Assembly (NCBI RefSeq): GCF_020360975.1
Contig: NW_025408676.1
Location: 2,480,001-2,544,000, forward strand
Length of the DNA stretch: 64,000 nucleotides
Origin: Hirsutella rhossiliensis
Lineage: Eukaryota; Ascomycota; Sordariomycetes; Hypocreales; Ophiocordycipitaceae
Direction: 5' to 3'
Both the position numbers and the translations under genes were made by a program. Within the stretch, counting starts at the first letter, position 1. Each line of letters starts with the position of its first letter. The notes below the pieces were generated by a model. The model saw only the letters and a list, made by a program, of their open reading frames with translations. It was not told the origin of the DNA and ran no database searches. Shown here in pieces: positions 1 to 11,900 of this stretch.

Positions 1-362
1 GATCTTGTTCTTCTGGCAGAAGAAACCTCTTTACCTAAACCTTCAGCGGCGCGGCCCGAAGATTCAACAGATTGGCGAGTCGCTCTATGGATGAATCCGC
101 TCAAGAGGGCCGAGTATCGTCTCTCATTTGCTTTTCCCCCACAAGAGTAGTGATGGCTAGGGTGTGTATGAATAGGGGGTGACTAAATAGTATGTGTATG
201 TATGTGTATTTCACCCGGAGGATTTCTCCTATAGGGCCTAGACGTAAACGCTACTGACATTTCAATACATTAATGCGTAACACCTAAGCCCCACGGGTGA
301 CTAAATAGTAGACCAGTCTGGCTATTGCGTAGACGAAAAAATGGGGTAGTGTGGCTGGTCAA
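1..362. other. Left flank of the Helitron array, no gene
   Basis: No supported gene. The stretch holds a 16-base direct repeat, gggtgactaaatagta, at 177-192 and 295-310, and short GT/TA-rich sequence. It is outside the conserved Helitron 3' block. Confidence 0.5.
177..310. repeat. 16-bp direct repeat, two copies
   Basis: The motif gggtgactaaatagta is present identically at 177-192 and 295-310, 118 bp apart. It could be a small duplication or the scar of an excised insertion. I cannot tell which. Confidence 0.7.
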
Positions 363-377
363 GGCGCAGCGCCGATA

Positions 378-482
378 CAGGAGACCGGCCCCTTTCAGGG
401 TCCGCCAATGCCTTGAGGAACGGGACGAGAGTTGGGCATAACCGAGCGCGAGCATTCGGTTTGGTTCTTGGACAAGTCTGTT
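378..482 (-). repeat. Helitron 3' terminal block, copy 1
   Basis: The block from aggagaccggcccc to ggacaagtctgttg is shared with 7944-8030 in Helitron-2. It includes the motif tgccttgaggaacg and a small stem (CCCTGAAAGGG on the minus strand, matching CCCTGCAAGGG in copy 2). Helitron 3' ends normally carry a short hairpin. The two copies diverge just outside the block, which fits an element boundary. Confidence 0.65.
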
Positions 483-649
483 GGAGAAGAGAGGTGGGAG
501 TGCGGCTGCTTGAACCCATTACAGCACCTTACCCGTTTAAGCCTAAGCTACCCCCCATCTTCTCCCTGCGGCATAAAATGAGCTTCAAATTGATTCGACC
601 TTTTTTCAGAACGCAATCTTCACGATTTGGTTATGGGAATTAGGTCACC

Positions 650-1379
650 ATGGCCCTTGAGTGCAATAGCTGCAAGAAGTCGCCGCCTGAAGTCGCCCTC
701 AAGAGGTGCGCGAAATGTTCCACCACGCCGTACTGCTCCAGGGATTGCCAGAAGGCAGACTGGAAGGTCCATAAGAAGGTTTGTGGCAAACAGGCCGATG
801 CCACGACATCGTTTCAAGATGGGCCTACAACGGCAAATTTGTCGCCTCCGAAGGGGTTGGAACAGGGCGTCGCCCGGCCCTTCACGCGTCTTGAAAATCG
901 CACTTGGCTCCATGATCGATCGGAAAGAGATGTCTACGGGTTGCTGATCGACGCTTACCGACTGCGCGCTGAGGACATGTACAACATTGAAGGCGAAGCA
1001 GACGCGGATAGCATATATGGTGGTGCCGGCAACGGGCTGCGTGGCTTCAAGCGCTTCCTGGAGCGCGTCGAGCGTTGTCCCGGTTTACTGCCGCCATGGT
1101 GGGATGCAATGACGAAGAAAGAGTGAGACACTCGGTATGACCCCATCGCAATGGCACGACCTACGAAGCGCGGTGGAAAAGAGCGATATCATCGAGCAAT
1201 ATGGGGATTCACGATTCCCGATGCAGCTTCGGATGTTTGCTGAGTCCGTGTATGGTCGAGCTCCGGGCGGGACAAGTGGGACGGCGATGAGGCAAATGAT
1301 GGTCGCAATGGAGCAGGGTAAAGCAGAGGGAATGGAGTCACACATGATGGACATGTCAGCAGCCGTGCTTGGTCGGTGA
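650..1379 (+). pseudogene. Captured MYND zinc-finger gene, frameshifted
   Basis: MYND fingers are small zinc-binding protein-interaction modules. From the ATG at 650 (context caccATGG), residues 5-45 hold the full Cys/His ladder: C5-x2-C8, C20-x2-C23, C29-x3-C33 and H41-x3-C45. That frame stops at 1124-1126. Another frame, open from about 1113, continues to 1379 with a protein-like tail (VEKSDIIEQYGD, then PMQLRMFAESVYG) that I recognise from full-length fungal MYND proteins of this type. One indel near 1105-1112 therefore breaks a gene of about 240 codons. No intron is needed. It lies inside Helitron-1 on the strand opposite RepHel, ending about 110 bp from the RepHel stop, so I infer captured cargo. 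A real programmed shift or a short intron is less likely but not excluded. Confidence 0.75.
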
Positions 1380-1489
1380 AGGGATAGGCTTGATTGGTCG
1401 ACAGCACCGCAGATCGAGTAGAAGCTGGCCGATCGTGGCCCGACATACGGAAGGTCAAACTATCAGGATGGCTACCTAGTATACTGCCA

Positions 1490-4400
1490 CTACTTTTCGA
1501 AATCTTGGTCCTCGTATAACCGTCTCGTTTCCGCGGCCAAGTTCTTGAGTCTCTGCATTCCATCAAGTATGGCCTGATCCAGCCCATTGCCAATGAAATC
1601 ATGGTGTCTCACGGGACCAAGAAGCTTGATGCCCCGAAGCGAGGTGCACCTGGACAGTTGCACATAGAGGCTCGTAAAATCGCACTTGGAGGGTTCACCA
1701 TTGGTCACACGATTTCCACGCAGCCCCAACAGTACTTCGACGAACGTTTTACCCTGGGCTTTGTAATCAGTGAGAACGAACGCTGGTACGACGGGCAATC
1801 CACGTCGCGTGCATCTTGCCGACAAGAATTTGAAGTGAGAGTTAGTCGAATCAAGTGTATGTGACATGGGGCGGATGAGTACCGTCCCCACCGGGAGGGA
1901 CGGTATCGCCAAGGCTTTCGTCTCCTCGGACTGCAGAAGAATCCCGAGCGGTGGCCCGAAGTGGATGGTCACGTCATCCGCCAAGTGGTATCCTGGGTGA
2001 TTGGGATCGAGTATTACGTCCACGGCAGTAAAGTCTGCCCCATTCACAACTTTCAAGCCAGTGTAGATGTTATTGTTCTTGTTCACAACAACAGGCATGC
2101 CCTGAGCGTAGAAGAAGACGCCGGGGACCTTGCAGGCGGAGTCGTCACCTTGTCCTATGGTTCGCGCCACGATGTTTGGAGAAAGCGTGCCGTTGCGCCA
2201 GGTGTGAGTCGAGACAAAGATACGGATATGCCGCTTGTTGAAGCGCGCCCAGCCCACGACAGCTTCCATGTTGAGGGCCCAGCGGGTGCGGTTCAGCGGC
2301 GTTATAGCACGCAAACCATCATGGAAGGTGATTTGGGAGCGTCCTACGATATTGGCATTGAGCAAGTCGAGGTCTTGCTGTGTCTGCCGCCCGTTACGGA
2401 CTCGATCCAGGAGTGCGCGAAGTTGGGGATCGTTGCGGGCCCGGACTTGGTCTTCAAGGAGCACCACGGTTTTGAACATATGCCACAATCTGCAGCCGCT
2501 GTGGTGAGAGATGGTCGCTTGTCGCAGGGGGGTCTGTGTTCGGTCCGGCGGTCTGTTGATCAGGAGGCTTGTTTCCCGCACGGGGGCGAACTGGTAGAAG
2601 TCTCCCATCAGTAGAACGACAGGCATCCCACCAAACGGCTCGTCCGGACAGTCACGGAGTGCCTGCAGGTGGCGGCTGACGTTGTACAGAGTGGCTCCTC
2701 CTAGCATACTGACCTCGTCAATCACGAGTACTAGCTTCTGTTTCCATATCCATTTCTTCGCCTCCGAGAAGGGGAGGCGGTTTGTTTGCATCGCGATGGG
2801 AATCTAACCCACAGGCCGAGTGGATTGTCGTGCCGCCAATCTGGGCCGCCGAACTGCCTGATGTGCCGGTTATCTGCAGAAGATGTGGCTGGTTTCTCGC
2901 CGCGAACACGTCCTTCAGGACATCGATGATCCTCGACTTTCCCGTGCCACCCGGCCCGCCGGTATATTGAAGATGCTGGCCCGCCGAGTCCGGATTGGCC
3001 GCATATTTGTCCAGAAACATGCAAACGAGTTGAAGGGCCATGGTCTGTAGATAGTTCAGTGTAAAGTTGGCCGCGGTGGTGTGCCCCATCTCCACGAAGC
3101 TAGTCACCGGACTGACGTCGACAAGCATCCGAGGGCCTTGTTCATTGAGGTCACTGCCTGGGAGCGCAGCGGCGGACTCTATATCGCCGTAGCGAGCTAG
3201 GGCATCGTCGATGTCGGCGCCATCCGTGGAAAGCATGGTCCCCTGAGAACCACCCTCAATGTCGTCTAGCATCCGAAGATGCAATAGTTGTTGGGCCTTG
3301 GCCGCTGCTTGGACATCGTCTCGAGATATGGGGAATTGGCACAAGGCGTCACCTTGATCGTGGGCTATATTCCGGTACAGATCCTCTTGACGTTGGACAA
3401 AAGGTTGCTCGTCTTCAGTCGGGTTCTCTTCGCACAGATCGCGTATTAAACCTCCAAGGACGGGTGAGTCTTTTGTGGCGTCCGTGTCCTGGACGGCATT
3501 TCGCAAAATCTGGAGTAGAGCTCTGTAGGCCTGACGATGAGCCATCGCCGGAGGCTCTTCTTCGTATCGGCCATCGTCAAGTGGGTACTCAACGTCAATT
3601 GTGTCGTCGCCCTCCGATCGACTGGCCCAGAGCTTCGCGTCCTTACGCGCGTCCTCGGCAGACTTTCTCAAAAGACAAATGTTAGAGACGTAGAAACGGA
3701 GACGGGGACAAAGGCCCGCTCGATGCCTCGTCCATATTTCGGTTATATCACCTAGGCTCTCAGAAATGAAGTTTTCCCAAGGGACGAATAACGCCAAATG
3801 TAGGACAGAGTTTCTACACACAGTGTCAGATGGAGCCAAAACGGTCCCGGGGATTAGAGCGTACCGCTTAATATAGACTGGGTGATCGTCCTCATGGTCG
3901 TCGCTGATGTATCCTTGGAAGATCGGGACGGCGTACTGGTCGGGCCGTCGAAGCTTTTGCATCCAGCCGTCACAGTCGGAATCCTGCCCATCGAGAAAAA
4001 TGTGAGACTCATCTTCACTCCGACCATTTCGACGCAACAAGTGAATCATTGACATGTAGTCATACAGACATAAGTCTTGTAGAACATGACCGCGGTAGGC
4101 GTACGCTTCTAGGCATAGAAGGGTTCGCCCTCCTTGCCTCAGAGGGATTGTCTCGGGGGGGTGTTCGGCGTCCGTCAGCTCGCCGGCCTGATGGCGGAGA
4201 TGTGCCCATAGCCGAAAGATTGTCCAGTAGAGGGCCGTCAAGTTCAGAAAGGACCAATGCGGCACGTTGGTAAAGTCGGTATCATATCCAAGGAGGTGGT
4301 AACAGACCTCTACGGCCGAGAGTTGTCGCTCGGAGAAGATCCGATTTGCCGTTCTCATCAGGAATTGACGGCTTTCGTTCAACACTGCCTGCTGCCTGTT

Positions 4401-7400
4401 GTCGGGCAGGGCGGGATCTGGTGCGCGAGACGTCGGACGACCGGCTTCGCGGAGTTGGCGGGCAACCTCGGCGGCGAGAGCAATGCGCTTCCACATCGGC
4501 GTATCCAGTTTGGTGGCGTAGTTCGTGATGTAGTACACCATGGCCAGGCCCTTGGTTTTGGTCAAGATCATCGAGACGTCGTGATTATGACGAAGGCCGA
4601 CCGCCAGTGACTTGTTGTACCGGTTGACGAGCGGATGGTTGCGCCGGATCTGAAGCAAGCCATCCTCTGTGAACCCTGTCTCCTCGACGATCTTCCACGG
4701 TGCTTTGAAGCGGCAGGCCGTCCGTCCCTGTGGATCCGCACCCTGTTCGGCAACCCCTTGAGAGAATACTTGAGGCAGGTGTACGTGTGGGAGTGCACTT
4801 GGCAACAGTACGCGACGAAGTTGGATTCGTCTTCGAAGGCCGCAGTGAGAGCCGAGGTGCTGGTCATGACCTCCCCCACAGGATGGATGGGCTTCCTCTG
4901 TTGTCGCACGGCTTTTCCGGCATCTTCATCTAGACACTCGTGAAAGACAGAGTCTACGTATCGGATCACTTGGGCACGATATGCTTCTTCCGCGGGGTTG
5001 GCCATGTCGTCCATCAGGTTCGGCAGTCGCATGTTGCCGTCCAGCCAGAGGAGTCCATGCAAGTGGAGGCTGCCTCGCTCGTTCGTTTCCACCGTGGCGT
5101 AGTAGTGGCTGATCTTCCGAAGATCGATTCCTGGCCTGTGTTCACGTATTTGTCAAAGAATAGGGATATTTCTCGGTGGAAGAAAATGGCCGAGCTGACC
5201 GGATCCATGGTGCTGAGGGCGATTCTATCGTACCTTTCACGGAGATCGGCCAAAAGTTCCTTTGCAGACTCATAATCGTGGAGCCTATGAATGGCAAGCC
5301 TCAGCTTTACCGGATTATTAATGTCGTTAGGATTGATGGTAATCCAGATTGCAGGCATACCGGCGCGGATGTCCAGAGCTTGTATCTTCCTCCGCATAAG
5401 CAAACGGGATTCGTTCGAGAGCGGCTGTGCATGGCCAAAAATCGACAGCTCGCGAAGCAAGACCGACACGTCGGGGTCCGACGTAGTCCTCGTCTCCCGC
5501 ATCTCCGCCTCGGCTCTCTTCAGTCGGTCCTCGGTCAAGTTCGCATAGGCTTGCTCAAGTCTGTGGAAGGAATCTTTAGCGACACGGGCCATGCTGATGC
5601 GGCGGTTGGAGGAGCGAAGGAGGGTGTTGAATACTAAGAAACAAAAGACAGGATGGGTGGCGAATCGGCCTCCATGCCGTTGCAATACGTATCTGGCCCA
5701 GTAATTAAGAGAGTGATTCGGGTGACGGTCGACAGCATCGCTTTGTCGGCTGTGACTCGAGTCGCACTTCGATTTCGGGCCGCCCCTTCCCCACGGAAAA
5801 AGCTTCGGAAATGTTCGAGGGAAGAAATCTTCGTGTAGGTTGTCTGCGAAATCCGCACCACGCTCTACTCGGACAAATGGCTGATCTCCCGTAGTTTGGA
5901 CCTGCATAACGCACGGCACAGAGTTGCCATGTCGAACCGGATTGGCGTTGACGATATCAGCCAGAAACGACAGCTTATCGGTATCCGCGAAGGCAGCCGG
6001 TCCGTCGAGGGGAAACATGCCGGACGTAGACGTCTCACAGACGGTGTCAACTTCCAGGCCGATGACAGCCGAGTCGGGGACAAGAGTCGCCGGCTCACCA
6101 GGGGATGGTTGAGTCTGCTCAGTGGACAGAGTACAGTCTAAATCGCAAGATTCAGCCGCAAGAGTGGGATTAATCGAGTTCACCAGTTCATCGATGCTTC
6201 TGAAGTTGTTTTCCTCCAAGCCTCGATCAGTGTCCGGGACTATGTGGTCCGTTTGTGTCTTCTCAACGGTCGACGGTTCCTCCCTTCGCATGCGGTCCAT
6301 GATGACGGTCGGAACAGTGGAGCCGTCGGCATACTGCCAGCCGTCCATCTCTGCTTGGTTAATTGCGGTATCCTCGTAGAGCGGGTTGTTCCTTTGCAGC
6401 CATGCCAGGGCAGCTGCCACTCGATATTTGCGCACCTGAAGCAGGTGTCTGACGTCTGCGGAGCCAGGCTTACCCGAACCGCTCCAAGAGACGTGGATGT
6501 TCTCAATGGCCTGCAGCAAGGGATGAGGTAGAACCGTGGCCACCAGATCGTCAACCTTGTTCGGAAAGACGACGATATGTCCCTTCACGTGCTTGCGGTA
6601 ACTGATTCCCGAACGGGTCTTGTTGTCGACCGTGAACTTGGTGATATAGCCAAAAGGCGCATGCAGGGCAATCAGTCTCTCTTCGACGGGAGAGAGGTCA
6701 TCAAGCTCGTCGGGGTACCGATGCTCACAACCGATGGCCATGTTGTTGACCGAGCAGGCCTTGGGCAGGCGTCCACGGTCGAAGCTGACGCGACACTCGC
6801 GGCAAACGTCAACTCCTGCGCGCTCGTGCGGCGGAAGGCAAGCGTCACACGTCTGGATAGTCCTGGTCGCCTGCAGCAGGGAGGGCGACAATCGACCCCT
6901 CCACGGCATGATCGAGAGCTCGCAAGGCGGGGTCTTCCTGTAGCAGAAGACGCAGTGGGAAATCGGCAACGTCCTCTCGTCCGTGAACGCTTGGTAGAAC
7001 GATTTGGTAGCCGCTACCTGAAGGGCAAGTGGAACTTCGTCGCACCAGGATCTTGTTGATGACGCCTGCTCTTTGGCGCGGAAAGCGGCGTTATAGTGAT
7101 ATAGAGTAGACCTGACAGAGTCTCGTTGATCTTGAACGGATTCTCGCGTAGGTCGGGGCCTCGTGGGGGAGCGCCTAGGCCGCGTGGGCGGCGGAGAACG
7201 AACCGTTTGCTCCGCTCTAGGTCTACTCGGCGACGGGGAGGCTGGTTGCTGCGGGTGCCTTTCGAGGGACCGCCTTGGCTGCGTCGGAGGCGGAGTAGGA
7301 GGTGCTTGCTCTTCTCTAGGTCGTTTCGGTGATGGAGTGGGCGGCGGCTGCGTGTGTCTTTAGGGGCGCCTTGGCTGCGTTCGGGGTGGAGTGGAAGGTG

Positions 7401-7656
7401 CTTGCTCTTCTCCGAGTCGTCTCGGGGATGGATTAGTTGGCGGTTGCGCTTGAGCGGTATATTTGTATTGAGCTTCACGGTGGCGGGCTCGGTCTTCAGC
7501 GCGCTGGCGGTCGATATCTTGCAAGACGCGGAGGATCTCGTCGTGGGGAACTCTGACAAGCGGTGAACGGCGCCGACGGGACCTGTGCGATTCAAGATCC
7601 CCCAAGGTGCGCCGAACCTCTTCGGGCGAAACCGTGACTGGCTGTTCTCGCGGCAT
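1490..7656 (-). pseudogene. Helitron-1 RepHel (Rep/helicase), one stop and three frameshifts
   Basis: RepHel nicks and rejoins one strand at the element ends and unwinds DNA for rolling-circle transposition. The N-terminus (ATG at 7656) is a Pro/Arg-rich region with three degenerate repeats around the motif SPKRPREEQAP. A TAA at 7360-7362 interrupts this frame. A Cys-rich stretch follows, then the Rep domain with ITINPNDINNP, the HUH motif (LHLHGLLWL, about 5050) and the tyrosine motif YYITNYATK (about 4520). The helicase has Walker A GGPGGTGKS (about 2960), Walker B LVIDEVSML (about 2720), GDFYQFAP, and the late motifs TDYKAQGKT and LYVQLSRC. Frames change near 5125, 4760 and 2775, each at a 1-2 base difference from copy 2. 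Translation ends at TAG near 1490. All domains are present, but the gene is inactive as it stands. Confidence 0.9.
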
Positions 7657-7934
7657 CGTGCACGGGGACAAAAAAAAGGAGCAGTTACCGGCGGCCGGCC
7701 GGGAGTAAGAATCCGGCGAGGAAGATATGGACCGGAGCGGGCAGCAGGAAGAAGGTGGGCCCGGAGCGGGCCGCAGGTGGCGGTGAAAGTGGCTTGTGGG
7801 CACGGAGCGGCATGCGGTCCGTGCGTAGGGGGGTGGAAGGTTTGCGGGGGAAAGAGGCGGAAGAAAGATCCTTTCGTCACGTCGTTCCTCGTTCCTCAAG
7901 GCACGTGTGCACGAGACCATATGTATCGTAACGA

Positions 7935-8030
7935 GGTCTCCCACAGGAGACCGGCCCCTTGCAGGGTCCGCCAATGCCTTGAGGAACGGGACTGAAGCAT
8001 TCGGTTTGGTTTGACACTGACAAGTCTGTT
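7935..8030 (-). repeat. Helitron 3' terminal block, copy 2, with hairpin
   Basis: The perfect 7-bp stem ggtctcc...ggagacc with a 4-base loop lies at 7935-7952. The shared block runs to 8030 and contains tgccttgaggaacg (7975-7988). The sequence just left, 7868-7908 (cctttcgtcac...cctcaaggcac), is related to the tail of Helitron-3 near 15283-15320. Confidence 0.65.
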
Positions 8031-8221
8031 GAAAGGAAAGATGAGGCTTGCTCCCGATAGTGTGGCTTGGACGCCGTTTTACCCCGCCACAACACGATAG
8101 GCTTAGGGCGGGGTAAGGACGTAATGGAGCCTTTTCAGGAGCCATCATCTTGAAGGTCGAAGGAGTCCGAACCGTTGCGAATTATGCAGTGAAGGGTAAC
8201 AATTTTTCAAGAATCGACCCA

Positions 8222-8896
8222 ATGCCTCCGATTGATTACTCAAAGTGGGACAACATCGGCACCGATTCGGAGCCAGAGACATCGCCCCAGCAAGCGCCAG
8301 CGGCAAAACCCACCCCGCCGGCCACGCATGCCTCGCCGCCGATGGGTACGTCAGGTTTGAGGGAAACGCACAGCAAGTCGGGGCATGTCGAAGCTGTCAT
8401 TGTCCGATGCGAGGCCGAGAAACGCAAGTTTCCCCTCTGGTCTGCCACTACAATCCCTGCGAATCATGATATGTTTTCGCAGTCGGTGCCCTCCGTCCCA
8501 GCGCTCATCGAGGTCCCGCTGGTCCTCTATCGGACGGGGACTCAGTCCGTCAACGAGGCAGACCTCGACAACCAGATTGCTACGTACCTCAATATTGATG
8601 CCGACTCCGGGTTTGCACCTCCAGAATGGCAGTCACAAGTTGGCACCGTCGTGGTCGCGCGCAAGGACAGGAGGCCATTTTATCCGCAGCATCTTGAAGG
8701 AGTGTGGATGTTCTGCGACCATATCCTCGACCTGTTCGGGGAAGGAGAAGGGCCGCCGAGATGGCTTTACAGCCGCCAGGCGTTCGAGAAATGGTGGGTA
8801 AATTATTGTGAGGAGCAAAAGCGCTTACGTCCTGGGAAGGGAGGGGAGCGAGATCCGGATGATTGGCGTGCGGCCCGGTCACCTTATCAGGTGTGA
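8222..8896 (+). CDS. Conserved fungal protein of unknown function, Helitron-2 cargo
   Basis: Intact 224-codon ORF without introns. I chose the ATG at 8222 (context cccaATGcc) because it opens the conserved start PPIDYSKWDNI; the frame upstream has no earlier ATG. The N-terminal third is acidic then Pro/Ala-rich. The rest is globular with motifs such as NEADLDNQIATYLNI, GTVVVARKDR and CDHILDLFGEGEG, and it ends WRAARSPYQV. I recognise the style of a widespread uncharacterised Pezizomycotina protein but cannot assign a function. It lies on the strand opposite RepHel, 50 bp beyond the RepHel stop and inside the Helitron 3' block, exactly where Helitron-1 carries its MYND gene. I infer capture of a host gene. 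The lack of stops suggests a recent event, selection, or both. Confidence 0.75.
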   Translation: MPPIDYSKWDNIGTDSEPETSPQQAPAAKPTPPATHASPPMGTSGLRETHSKSGHVEAVIVRCEAEKRKFPLWSATTIPANHDMFSQSVPSVPALIEVPLVLYRTGTQSVNEADLDNQIATYLNIDADSGFAPPEWQSQVGTVVVARKDRRPFYPQHLEGVWMFCDHILDLFGEGEGPPRWLYSRQAFEKWWVNYCEEQKRLRPGKGGERDPDDWRAARSPYQV

Positions 8897-8946
8897 CTCT
8901 TCCACGCACGAAAAGGCGTACATGTGAACGATCGGATTGACCAGTG

Positions 8947-11900
8947 TCACTGCTTTTCTAAATCGCCACCCTCATATGCCCGTCTCGTTTGCGCCGCCAA
9001 GTTTGTGAGTCTGCGCATTCCATCAAGCATGGCTCGATCTAGCGTATTGTCAATAAAATCCTGGTATCTCACGGGACTGAGGAGTTTGATGCCATGGAGC
9101 GTAGTACACCTGGACAGTTGAACATAGAGGCTCGTGAAATCGCATTTGGAGGGTTCGCCATTGGTCAGACGATTTCCACGCAGCTCCAAGAGTACTTCTA
9201 CAAACGTTTTACCCTGGGCTTTGTAATCAGTGAGAACGAACGCTGGTACAACGGGCAGTCCACGTCGCGTGCATCTTGCGGACAAGAACTTGAAGTGAGA
9301 GTTAGTCGAGTCAAGTATATGTGACATCGGGCGGATGAGTACCGTCCCCACAGGGAGGGACGGTATCGCCAAGGCATTCGTCTCCTCGGACTGCAGAAGA
9401 ATGCCGAGTGGTGGCCCGAAGTGGATGGTCACGTCATTGGCCAAGCAGTATCCCGGGTGATTGGGATCGAGTACTACGTCCACGGCAGCAAAGTCGGCCC
9501 CATTCACAACCTTCAGGCCAGTGTAGACGTTCTTGTTGACAACCACGGGCATGCCCTGGGCGTAGAAGAAGACGCCGGGGACTTTGCAGGCAGAGTCGTC
9601 GCCTTGTCCGACGGTTCGCGCTACGATGTCTGGAGAAAGCGCGCCGCTACGCCAGGTGTGAGTCGAGACAAAGATACGGATGTGCCGCTTGTTGAAGCGC
9701 GCCCAGCCCACAACAGCTTCCATGTTGAGGGCCCACCGGGTGCGGTTCAGCGGCGTTATAGCGCGCAAACCATCGTGGAAGGTGATTTGCGAGCGTCCTA
9801 CAATGTTGGCGTTGAGCAAGCTCAGATCTTGATGGGTCTGGCGCCCGTTACGAACTCGATCCAGGAGTGCACGGAGTTGGGGATCGTTGCGTGCGCGGAC
9901 TTGGTCTTCGAGGAGCACCACGGTTTTGAACAGATGCCACAATCTGCAGCCGCTGTGGTGAGAGATGGTCGCCTGTCGCAGGGGGGTCTCTGTTCGGTCC
10001 GGCGGTCTGATGATCAGTAGGCTTGTCTCCGCACGGGGCGAACTGGTAGAAGTCTCCCATCAGTAGGACGACGGGCATGCCGCCAAACGGTTCGTCCGGA
10101 CAGTCACGGAGTGCCTGCAGGTGACGACTGACGTTGTGCAGAGTGGCTCCTCCCAGCATGCTGACCTCGTCAATCACGAGTACCAGCTTCTGTTTCCAGA
10201 TCCACTTCTTCGCCTCCGAGAAGGGGGGAGGCGGTTTGTTTGGATCGCGATGGGAATCTAACCCACAGGCCGAGTGGATGGTCGTGCCGCCAATATGGGC
10301 CGCCGAACTGCCCGACGTGCCGGTTATCTGCAGAAGATGCGGCTGGTTCCTCGCCGCGAACACGCCCTTCAGGGCATCGATAATCCTCGACTTTCCCGTG
10401 CCACCCGGCCCGCCGGTGTATTGAAGATGCTGACCCGCTGAGTCCGGATTGGCCGTATACCTGTCCAGAAATAGGCAAACGAGTTGAAGGGCCATGGTCT
10501 GTAGATAGTTCAGTGTAAAGCTGGCCGCGGTGGTGTGTCCCATCTCCACGAAGCTAGTGACCGGACTGACGTCGACAAGCATCCGAGGGCCTTGTTCATT
10601 GAGGTCACTGCCCGGGAGCGCAGCGGCGGACTCCATATCGCCGTAGCGAGCAAGGGTATCGTCAATGTCGGCGCCATTCGTGGATAGTACGGTGCCCTGA
10701 GAACCACCCTCAATATCGTCCAGCATCCGAAGATGCAATAGTTGTTGGGCCTTGGCCGCTGCTTGGACATCGTCTCGAGATATGGGGAATTGACACAAGG
10801 CGTCACCTTGATCGGGCATATTCCGGTACAGATCCTCTTGACGTTGGACAAAAGGTTGCTCTTCTTCAGCCGGGTTCTCTTCGCACAGATCGTGTATTAG
10901 ACCTCCAAGGACGGGTGAGTCTTTTGTGGCGTCCGTATCCTGCACGGCATTTCGCAAAATCTGGAGCAGAGCTTTGTAGGCCTGACGATGAGCCAGCGCT
11001 GGAGGCTCTTCTTCATCGCGGCCGTCGTCAAGTGGGTACTCGACGTCAATTGTGTCGTCGCCCTCCGACCGACTGGCCCAGAGCTTCGCGTCCTTGCGCG
11101 CGTCTTCGGCAGATTTTCTCAAAAGACCAATGTTGGAGACATGGAAACGGAGGCGGGGACAAAGCCCCGATCGATGCGTCGTCCATATGTCGGTTATGTC
11201 GCCTTGGCTCTCAGAAATAAACTTCTCCCAAGGGACGAATAGCGCCAAGTGTAGGACCGAATTTCTGCACGGGCTATCAGATAGAGCCAAAACGGTGCCG
11301 GGGTTTAGAGCGTACCGCTTAATATAGACTGGGTGATCGTCCTCATGGTCGTCGCTGATGTATCCTTGGAAGATCGGGATGGCGTACTGGTCGGGCCGTC
11401 GAAGCTTTTGGATCCAGTCGTCACAGTCGGAATCCTGGCCATCGAGAAAATATGAGAGTCGTCTTCACTCCGACCTTTCGACGCACCAAATGAATCATTG
11501 ACATGTAGTCATACAGGCATAAGTCTCGTAGAACATGGCCGCGGTACGCATACGCGTCTAGGTATAGAAGGGTTCGCCCTCCTTGCCTCAGACGGATTGT
11601 CTCCGCGGGCTGTTCAGCGTCCGTCAGCTCGCCGGCCTGATGGCGGAGATGTGACCATAGGCGAAAGATTGCCCAATAGAGCGCCGTCAGGTTCAGGAAA
11701 GACCAATGCGGCACGTTGGTAAAGTCGGTATCATATCCAAGGAGGTGGTAACAGACCTCTACGGCCGAGAGTTGTCGCTCGGAGAAGATCCGATTTGCCG
11801 TTCTCATCAGGAATTGACGGCTCTCGTTCAACACTGCCTGCTGCCTGTTGTCGGGCAGGGCGGGATCTGGTGCGCGAGACGTCGGACGACCGGCTTCGCG

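Larger units (their letters stand above)
363..7934 (-). mobile_element. Helitron-1 (rolling-circle transposon with RepHel)
   Basis: Helitron in minus orientation. It encodes a Rep (HUH nuclease)/Pif1-like helicase from 7656 down to 1490 and carries a MYND gene as cargo between the RepHel stop and the 3' end. The 3' end is placed near 363-482 because that block recurs at the equivalent position of Helitron-2. A small hairpin (ggcgcagcgcc, 363-373) sits at the edge. The 5' end must lie between the RepHel start (7656) and the 3' block of Helitron-2 (7935), so the two elements abut head to tail. I could not fix a clear 5'-TC or 3'-CTRR terminus, so the ends are approximate. The 7657-7934 leader is GC-rich and holds no gene. 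Confidence 0.8.

Noticed and set aside
1961..2614. 217-codon plus-strand ORF (and its twin at 9421-10020)
   Set aside because: These are antisense shadows of the Helitron helicase; they recur in both copies only because the sense sequence does.
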